Positions 59,244-64,000 of a stretch of 64,000 bases of DNA are shown one piece after another; position 1 is the stretch's first letter, and each line of letters begins with the position of its first letter. The DNA lies in NCBI GenBank assembly GCA_965277875.1, contig CBDIDV010000002.1, forward strand, positions 3,348,001-3,412,000. Reading direction: 5' to 3'. The DNA comes from CAWFQB01 sp965277875. Its GTDB lineage: Bacteria > Armatimonadota > Chthonomonadetes > Chthonomonadales > Chthonomonadaceae. The notes below the pieces were generated by a model. That model ran no database searches and had not been told where the DNA came from. It saw only the letters and a program-made list of their open reading frames with translations. Made by a program: the position numbers and the translations under genes.

Positions 59244-59476
59244 AACTGGCAGTCCTCCGAAAACAGGTCGGTCGGCACTGGCCCTGACCGACTGCCCGGA
59301 CGATTTGCAGCAGAACGCCTTGCGGCGTTGTCCTTTGCGGCAAACTGTCCTGCGGGCAGTCCGTCAGGCGGTGCGCCGTGCAGAACAGTCGTCAGGCCGG
59401 GCGCGGCGGGAAGAGTGGGCGGCGCGGTCGGGTGCGGCGGTTCAGAACGGTTTCTGTTGAAGATCCCTTCAATCAA
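59240..59476 (-). CDS. Possible small Pro/Ala-rich protein before flgG
   Basis: A 78-residue frame starting at TTG (59476) ends with an ATGA overlap on the flgG start. It is rich in Pro, Ala and Arg and has no known domain or clear ribosome site. It may be a leader frame coupled to flgG, or chance. It occupies most of the 378-bp flgF-flgG gap; the rest holds the hairpin at 59541-59618. Confidence 0.25.
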   Translation of the reverse strand: MIEGIFNRNRSEPPHPTAPPTLPAAPGLTTVLHGAPPDGLPAGQFAAKDNAARRSAANRPGSRSGPVPTDLFSEDCQL

Positions 59477-59540
59477 TCGGGGATCGGGACGGCTTCTGCG
59501 GCGCGATACGTCTGCGCCGCCAGTCCAGCCGGTTCAAGAC

Positions 59541-59618
59541 AGTTGTTAGTTGTTTGCTGCGTGCTGTTTGTTTAAGACGCATACAACAGCATCCTTAAGC
59601 AACAAACAACTAACAACT
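59541..59618. terminator. Long two-stem hairpin after flgF
   Basis: AGTTGTTAGTTGTTT (59541-59555) pairs fully with 59604-59618, and an inner stem TGCTGTT (59562-59568) pairs with AACAGCA (59585-59591). It begins 4 bp after the flgF stop and could lower read-through into flgG. Confidence 0.65.
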
Positions 59619-59621
59619 AAA

Positions 59622-60371
59622 TCAGAGTTTGCCCAGTTCGTTGCTGGCGTGGCGCATCAGGTCGTCCTGAGTGCTGAGGGCGCGCTGGGCCATGTCAAAG
59701 CCGCGTGTCACGGTAATCATCTGCACCATGCTTTGCACACTGTTGACGTTGGACTGCTCCACGCTGCCGGGATTGACGACGGGCAGGACGCTGGGGCGAA
59801 TGGCGTTCGGAGTGACAGCGGAAAACAGGCTGTCGCCGTCCTTCTGCATCTGGTTCATGTCGCCTTGAACGATTTTAAGCTGGGCGACCTGCTTGCCCGC
59901 CGACAGCAGATTTCCGTAGCGATCCAGGGACAGGTTTCCGCCGCGCGCCACGACGGGCGTTCCGGTTTTGCTCAGGACGGGCAGCCCGCTCTGCGTGAGC
60001 AGATTGCCCGCGCCGTCGAGTTTGAAGCTGCCGGCCCGCGTGTATCGCTCGCCATTTGCGGTGCGAACGGTGAAGAAGCAGCCTTTATCAAGGCTGGCGT
60101 CGAGCGGGTTGTTGGTCTGGGCCACGGCTCCCGGCTGCCAGTCGGTGTAGATCTGGTCGTTGGCGACGCCCAGGCCGAGTTCGCCGATCTGCGGGCCGCT
60201 CGCCCCCGCGTTCGTGCCGCGCTGCAGCATCATGCCGTGCAGGGCTTTGAAGGTGGGAACGTCCTGCTTGTAGCCTGCCGTGTTGGCATTGGCAATGTTC
60301 TGGGCAATCGAATCCTGGATGGTCTGCTGCGCCATCATGGCGGAAGCCGCCGCGTAAAGCCCTCGTTCCAT
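59622..60371 (-). CDS. flgF: Flagellar rod protein FlgF (FlgF/FlgG family)
   Basis: A proximal rod protein, first gene of the cluster. The 249-residue product starts MERGLYAAASAMMAQQTIQD then SIAQNIANANTAGYKQDVPT, has FTVRTANGERYTRAGSFKLD and ends EQSNVNSVQSMVQMITVTRG. It resembles FlgG too; FlgF is chosen by order (before flgG) and divergence. CAGGAG lies 9 nt before the ATG at 60371. Confidence 0.9.
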   Translation of the reverse strand: MERGLYAAASAMMAQQTIQDSIAQNIANANTAGYKQDVPTFKALHGMMLQRGTNAGASGPQIGELGLGVANDQIYTDWQPGAVAQTNNPLDASLDKGCFFTVRTANGERYTRAGSFKLDGAGNLLTQSGLPVLSKTGTPVVARGGNLSLDRYGNLLSAGKQVAQLKIVQGDMNQMQKDGDSLFSAVTPNAIRPSVLPVVNPGSVEQSNVNSVQSMVQMITVTRGFDMAQRALSTQDDLMRHASNELGKL

Positions 60372-60905
60372 GCGCTGAAACTCCTGAACGATTGTGACGT
60401 TTCTTGAAAACAGTTCTCTGAGCGGAGGTGGGAGGAACGAATTTGCAGGCCGTGCGTTCTGCTGTCCCTGTCCCGGTTCAAGACCCCTTGAAACCGAAAT
60501 TCCCCGCAAGCGCGGCGCTGTATACGTCCGGCTTCACGAGGAATTGTTGGTAAATAAACGGGGCGTCTTTACAATATTTAAGGCGCGTCATCAGAGGCGC
60601 GCGGCGCGCCGGCGCGTGTGCAGGCCACCGCCAAGAGCGCGGCCGGGGCAGAATGGAACGGCGGGCGTTATGGACAGCACGAAAGCGCAAGGCGAAAAAT
60701 ACGACTGTGCAAAATACCACACCTGCGCCGGGGCATAGATCACACGAATCTGCCACGCTTTGCCAGTACAATGCAGGCATATCACATAGCCTCTATGCCT
60801 TTCGATATTTCGACCCGGCTTTGGAAGGCCGCAAGGCAGCCTCTAACGAACTATTTTGAAATTCTCTGCTTGCTCACCCGTCGTCCTTTGAAAAAGGAGC
60901 TTCTC
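60372..60905. other. 534-bp gap upstream of flgF
   Basis: No gene is supported. It must hold the promoter of the flagellar cluster. I see no clear sigma-28 or sigma-54 match. A very GC-rich self-complementary stretch lies near 60596-60618. Confidence 0.5.
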
Positions 60906-61157
60906 ATGCCGACTAAAACAGACCGAGTGAAGTCCGCGATTGCCGATTGCGACCTGTGGTATCTGACCCGCAACCGCAACATCCGCACCCTGACCGAGCG
61001 CATCGAGGCGATGTGGTTCGAGGTAGAGCATCACGTCGCGCAGATGGAACAGGCCGAACGCGAACGCAATCATGAGGCCGTTGCCAACAACTTCGACCGC
61101 ATCCTGCGCTATGTGACGCGCATCCGGGCCGAAGCGGAACAATTCCGCAGCCGGTAG
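60906..61157 (+). CDS. Small helical protein of unknown function
   Basis: The 83-residue product is predicted to be all helix and charged (RIEAMWFEVEHHVAQMEQAE, then NNFDRILRYVTRIRAEAEQF), a likely coiled coil. AAGGAG sits 7 nt before the ATG and a strong terminator follows, so it is a complete single-gene unit. No family recognised. It is divergent from the flagellar cluster and may be unrelated to it. Confidence 0.68.
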   Translation: MPTKTDRVKSAIADCDLWYLTRNRNIRTLTERIEAMWFEVEHHVAQMEQAERERNHEAVANNFDRILRYVTRIRAEAEQFRSR

Positions 61158-61213
61158 CGAACAGGGTGCCGCGCCTCTTTACCGCGCTGCTTTTTGACGA
61201 TATGTAAAATGAC

Positions 61214-61254
61214 GCCCCGCCTTTAACTACCGCACAGGTAGTTCAAGGCGGGGC
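61214..61254 (+). terminator. Rho-independent terminator
   Basis: GCCCCGCCTT (61214-61223) pairs with AAGGCGGGGC (61245-61254), with an inner AACTACC/GGTAGTT stem, followed by TTTG. It ends the small gene at 60906-61157. Confidence 0.85.
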
Positions 61255-61316
61255 TTTGTCTTGTGAGAAAAGCTGTCGAGGTTGGTTCCTGCGGCTGTTC
61301 GGATGGCGCAATGCGA

Positions 61317-61496
61317 CTATCGTTTTACGGTCTGGCGGAGCATCTGAACTATCGCGCGTTCGGCGGGCGTGGGCTGGCGCGACGGTTCCGACTGTCGCTG
61401 CTCGAACTTCTTTCCCTGCTCACACGTCATGGTGAGCGCCTTGCTGGAGATGGGCGTATATTCATTTGCGCTTGTATCTATATCTTGCGCTGCCAT
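61317..61496 (-). CDS. Small protein of unknown function, 59 residues
   Basis: The product starts MAAQDIDTSANEYTPISSKA and ends in a helical TPAERAIVQMLRQTVKR. It is hydrophilic with no known domain. AGAGGGG precedes the ATG at 61496. Its first 17 codons and upstream region are duplicated at 62517-62639, on the far side of the methyltransferase gene, which supports it as a real expressed gene. Confidence 0.55.
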   Translation of the reverse strand: MAAQDIDTSANEYTPISSKALTMTCEQGKKFEQRQSEPSRQPTPAERAIVQMLRQTVKR

Positions 61497-61728
61497 AATT
61501 TGCCCCTCTCTGCAATACAAAACGTCTTTGTTACGGTGTACCATAGAATCCTAGATACAAAGAAGTTCAATAATCATGTCTGTTTTTGGTATATTTCCTT
61601 TGGAAGTTCTTTTGGAAGTTCTTTGCAACGGCAACACCTATAATACTCTTACATGGAGGCAATGAAAATATGAATGTCAATTCGTCCCCCCCCGCGCTGC
61701 AAACCCGTCGGAACAGACCGCGCAATTT

Positions 61729-62520
61729 TTGTATCTGGACTTGATGAAACGTTCGCTGTTGAACATGATCTACGGCGACAAGGAAGTGGTTTATGCCGGG
61801 CCGCGCAATCCGTTGAAGCAGGTCGTTGTCAGGGCCATTCGCGCAAGTGGCATGGAACCCGTGCGGCCCAAGCAGTTCGACGCGGCGAAGCGGCTGGAAG
61901 GCAGTGACTGGCCCACCGACGGCCAATCTATGCTGAGTATGGCGCGGCTCGACAACGTGCAGATGTGCGTGGAGCAAGCGATTGCGGACAACATTGCGGG
62001 CGACCTGATCGAAACCGGCGTGTGGCGCGGCGGCACGACGATCCTGATGCGCGCCATTCTCAAGGCGTATGGCGTGACGGATCGGAAAGTGTATGTGGCG
62101 GACAGTTTCGCCGGACTGCCGCCGCCTGGCAAGGACTACCCGCAGGACGCCGACATACCTTATCACACGTTCACGGAACTGGCGATCTCGCTGGAGGAGG
62201 TGAAGGGCAACTTTGAACGTTACGGCCTGCTCGACAATCAGGTGCGGTTCCTCAAAGGCTGGTTCAAGGACACGCTGCCGACTGCACCGCTCACGCAGCT
62301 TGCCGTGATGCGGCTGGACGGCGATATGTACGAGTCCACGATGGACAGCCTCAAAGCGCTGTATCCCAAACTCAGCGTCGGGGGCTTCGCCATCATAGAC
62401 GATTACGGCCAACTGGAACCCTGCCGGCAGGCCGTAGAGGATTATCGCGCACAGCATGGCATTGAGGAGCCTGTCACCCGAATTGATTTTTCCGGCGTTT
62501 ACTGGCGGCGCGCAAAGTGA
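61729..62520 (+). CDS. TylF/macrocin-O-methyltransferase-type protein, N-terminus out of frame
   Basis: The 263-residue frame matches the TylF family of SAM-dependent O-methyltransferases acting on sugars of antibiotics or surface glycans: NIAGDLIETGVWRGGTTILM, KVYVADSFAGLPPPGKDYPQ, VRFLKGWFKDTLPTAPLTQL, LRLDGDMYEST-type MRLDGDMYESTMDSL and FAIIDDYGQLEPCRQAVEDY. No good start exists in frame. An ATG at 61670 (GGAGG upstream) reaches this frame only if the C8 run at 61686-61693 gains one base, giving SEQTAQFLYLDLMKRSL. A TATAAT lies at 61639-61644. Confidence 0.82.
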   Translation: MYLDLMKRSLLNMIYGDKEVVYAGPRNPLKQVVVRAIRASGMEPVRPKQFDAAKRLEGSDWPTDGQSMLSMARLDNVQMCVEQAIADNIAGDLIETGVWRGGTTILMRAILKAYGVTDRKVYVADSFAGLPPPGKDYPQDADIPYHTFTELAISLEEVKGNFERYGLLDNQVRFLKGWFKDTLPTAPLTQLAVMRLDGDMYESTMDSLKALYPKLSVGGFAIIDDYGQLEPCRQAVEDYRAQHGIEEPVTRIDFSGVYWRRAK

Positions 62521-62578
62521 GCGGCCTGGAAACCGGCGTATACTCGTTCGCGCTTGCGTCTGTTTCCTGTGCTGCCAT
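62474..62578 (-). pseudogene. Truncated duplicate of the small gene at 61317-61496
   Basis: The frame starts MAAQETDASANEYTPVS, matching 13 of the first 17 residues of the 59-residue protein, then runs into the antisense of the methyltransferase 3' end and stops after 34 codons. The upstream DNA to 62639 is also similar to that of the first copy. Confidence 0.65.
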
Positions 62579-62723
62579 GCTATGACCCTCGCTGCAAAAG
62601 GAAGCGTCCATGTCAAAAGTGTACCATAGAGGTTTAGACATGACCGGTCATCGCGCCTTCTTAAAGACGCACCCTGGAGGCATTCGGCGAAGTCAGAGGA
62701 AACGAGCGTCAATTCCGCCTGGG

Positions 62724-62990
62724 CTACGACATGTCTATATCCTTCGGAAAGCGTCGTCGCCGATAGAACTTTTTCATGCCGCCGCTGTTCTCTTTTTCGG
62801 CGGGCAGGTTCCGCGTGTTCCACGCAAAGTTTGCATGATGGTAGAGATGCTGCATCGCGTAATAGAAATCGTCCTGGTTATAATCTTCGTTCGTTTCGAG
62901 GTCGTTTACCGTTGCCGTCAACTGCTCGCGGGCTTCCTTGAGGTGGAAGAGTACCCAGCGTTTGTTCATTTTCCGCTTCGGTTTTTTCAT
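62724..62990 (-). CDS. Small conserved-looking protein, 88 residues
   Basis: The product (KRWVLFHLKEAREQLTATVN, then DFYYAMQHLYHHANFAWNTR) is mainly helical with a basic start and a basic tail. Similar small proteins occur in cyanobacteria without known function, from memory. It is 20 bp upstream of the convergent or downstream marC region on the same strand order, with its start 20 bp after the marC stop. Confidence 0.6.
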   Translation of the reverse strand: MKKPKRKMNKRWVLFHLKEAREQLTATVNDLETNEDYNQDDFYYAMQHLYHHANFAWNTRNLPAEKENSGGMKKFYRRRRFPKDIDMS

Positions 62991-63010
62991 CTTGTGTACT
63001 CACAAACGTG

Positions 63011-63655
63011 TCAATGCGCGGCGAGAGAGTGGTAGTAGCCGGTCAGGCCGTTGAGGACGAACTGCACGGCAAGCGCGGCGAGCGCGACGCCCAAAATCCG
63101 GGTGGCGACATGAACGCCCGCCTCACCGATACGCGCCATCACGCGCTCGCCGATAAACAGGGCCAGCCACGACAGCCCGAACACCAGCACGGTCGCCGCG
63201 ACAAGGGCCATCACCTGCCCCGAATGCCCGCGCGCCTGCGCCATGAGCAGGAGCAGACTGGTCATTACGCCCGGTCCGGCCAGAAACGGGATCGCGAGCG
63301 GGAAAATGGCGATGTCGTGGTCGGGCGCGGACGGCTCCGAGGGCTGCGGCGACTGCAAACCGCCCCGCTGCCCGAACAGCATGGGCAGGGCCGTCATAAA
63401 CAGCAGTATGCCGCCGCTGATGCTGAACGCGTTGATGCTCACGCCCATGTAGCGCAGGCCCGCATCCCCCGCCAGCAGGAAGAACAGGGCGATGCCCAGC
63501 GCGGTCAGGATGGCGCGGCGCATCACGACGCGCCGCTGCGCCAGTGTCATGTCAGCCGTCAGGGCGGCGAACACGGGCAGCAGGCCCAGCGGGTCAACCG
63601 TAACGAGCAGGGTGACAAAGGCTGTTAATCCGAACTGGAACAGCAGGGCGTTCAT
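63011..63655 (-). CDS. MarC-family integral membrane protein
   Basis: The 214-residue product has six hydrophobic segments and the MarC/UPF0056 pattern: TLLVTVDPLGLLPVFAALT, GVSINAFSISGGILLFMTAL and PLAIPFLAGPGVMTSLLLLM. The family was once linked to multiple antibiotic resistance, but that link has been withdrawn; function is unknown. Its start overlaps the stop of the upstream frame by 4 bp. Confidence 0.9.
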   Translation of the reverse strand: MNALLFQFGLTAFVTLLVTVDPLGLLPVFAALTADMTLAQRRVVMRRAILTALGIALFFLLAGDAGLRYMGVSINAFSISGGILLFMTALPMLFGQRGGLQSPQPSEPSAPDHDIAIFPLAIPFLAGPGVMTSLLLLMAQARGHSGQVMALVAATVLVFGLSWLALFIGERVMARIGEAGVHVATRILGVALAALAVQFVLNGLTGYYHSLAAH

Positions 63656-63999
63656 GGCGCGTGTTCGTCCGTCGCGTGGACAGGCGCATGGACGCTCGCG
63701 TTTCCGCCCTTAGCAGCGTCGGCGTCATGCGAAGTCTCGTGCGGCAGGTCGGGGAACATCTCCAGTTGTGTGCCGTCGTCGCACAGCATCGTGCCGCCAC
63801 CCCCGTTCAGCGCGGCCTCGCCCGCTCTGCCGCTTTTGCCGTGCCTGCCGTTTGTTCCGCTTCCATTTCTGCCATTTCTGCTGATGCCGCCGTGTTTGCC
63901 GTTCCCGTTTGTTCCCGCCCGGCCATTCAAGCCGTTCCCCTCACCGCCATTGCCATCCGCGAATATACGTGAACCGGCGGGACGCAGGGGTCTCGCCAT
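63652..63999 (-). CDS. Gly/Asn-rich protein, possibly cut by the window edge
   Basis: The 115 visible residues are rich in NG and GG pairs (NGKHGGISRNGRNGSGTNGR) and end with a His/Asp/Ala-rich part containing MLCDDGTQLEMFPDLPH. The first ATG is the last codon of the window, so the gene may start further upstream. Its stop overlaps the marC start by 4 bp, so the two are coupled. No family recognised. Confidence 0.5.
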   Translation of the reverse strand: MARPLRPAGSRIFADGNGGEGNGLNGRAGTNGNGKHGGISRNGRNGSGTNGRHGKSGRAGEAALNGGGGTMLCDDGTQLEMFPDLPHETSHDADAAKGGNASVHAPVHATDEHAP

Positions 64000-64000
64000 G

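Noticed and set aside
61567..62823. 418-residue minus-strand frame
   Set aside because: Covers the antisense of the TylF-type methyltransferase, which has clear family motifs. Rich in His and Arg, no domain.
1..64000. tRNA or rRNA genes
   Set aside because: No T-loop-like GGTTCRANYCC with a matching acceptor stem and no rRNA-like stretch was noticed by reading. A tRNAscan run would settle it.

Overview
The window looks like a chromosomal segment of an Armatimonadota bacterium (Capsulimonas/Fimbriimonas type), inferred from protein signatures and not from any marker gene. The strongest clue is a DUF1559 type IV prepilin-like protein (4513-5352, minus) whose N-terminus carries the FPVFAQAREKAR stretch common in that phylum. 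FlgH and FlgI (L and P rings), a porin, several lipoproteins and di-haem periplasmic proteins indicate a two-membrane cell envelope. Base composition is GC-rich. I see no rRNA, tRNA or CRISPR array.

Layout. 0-6.6 kb: a truncated UspA-like end, a zinc-ribbon membrane protein, nadC-birA, a 62-bp perfect palindrome, then a lipoprotein/prepilin pair and a LacI regulator on the minus strand. 6.8-8.6 kb: an ArgO/LysE exporter gene split by an IS630-family element with a TA duplication and a -1 frameshifted transposase. 8.7-15 kb: cupin, BON lipoprotein, esterase, lon, glcF. 15-21.3 kb: two P-loop ATPases in one operon, divergent from a double-YARHG protein, then an amidase. 21.6-24.8 kb: SRPBCC protein, zinc dehydrogenase, ribbon-helix-helix protein. 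24.9-33 kb: envelope and redox genes (NDH-2 fused to a cyclic-nucleotide-binding domain, DoxX-like protein, tandem HMA-like protein, DUF4397 lipoprotein, di-haem oxidoreductase, porin with a CRP-type site).

33.3-46 kb: gltB and gltD lie on the same strand in the usual order but are separated by about 6.4 kb of accessory genes. These include three cassettes of a small protein followed by a clan AA aspartic protease, each joined by a 4-bp stop/start overlap. Two PD-(D/E)XK-type proteins, a uracil-DNA-glycosylase-like protein and an orphan antitoxin sit among them. This is the best candidate for an uncharacterised system. 46.5-50 kb: a YoeB toxin-antitoxin pair, an MbcA/ParS-like protein, a DUF6807 protein, and a decarboxylating dehydrogenase gene flanked by two different inverted repeats.

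50-60.4 kb: a minus-strand flagellar cluster in the order flgF, flgG, flgA, flgH, flgI, flgJ, flgN, flgK, flgL, fliW, csrA. It covers rod, rings, hook-filament junction and the FliW/CsrA control pair; flgM is absent. Three copies of a palindromic non-coding repeat with compensatory changes lie in its gaps. 60.4-64 kb: small unknown proteins, a TylF-type methyltransferase with an apparent frameshift at a C8 tract, and marC.

A recurrent feature is short tandem repeats (11-17 bp units) just upstream of start codons of unrelated genes, plus several long near-perfect palindromes between genes.
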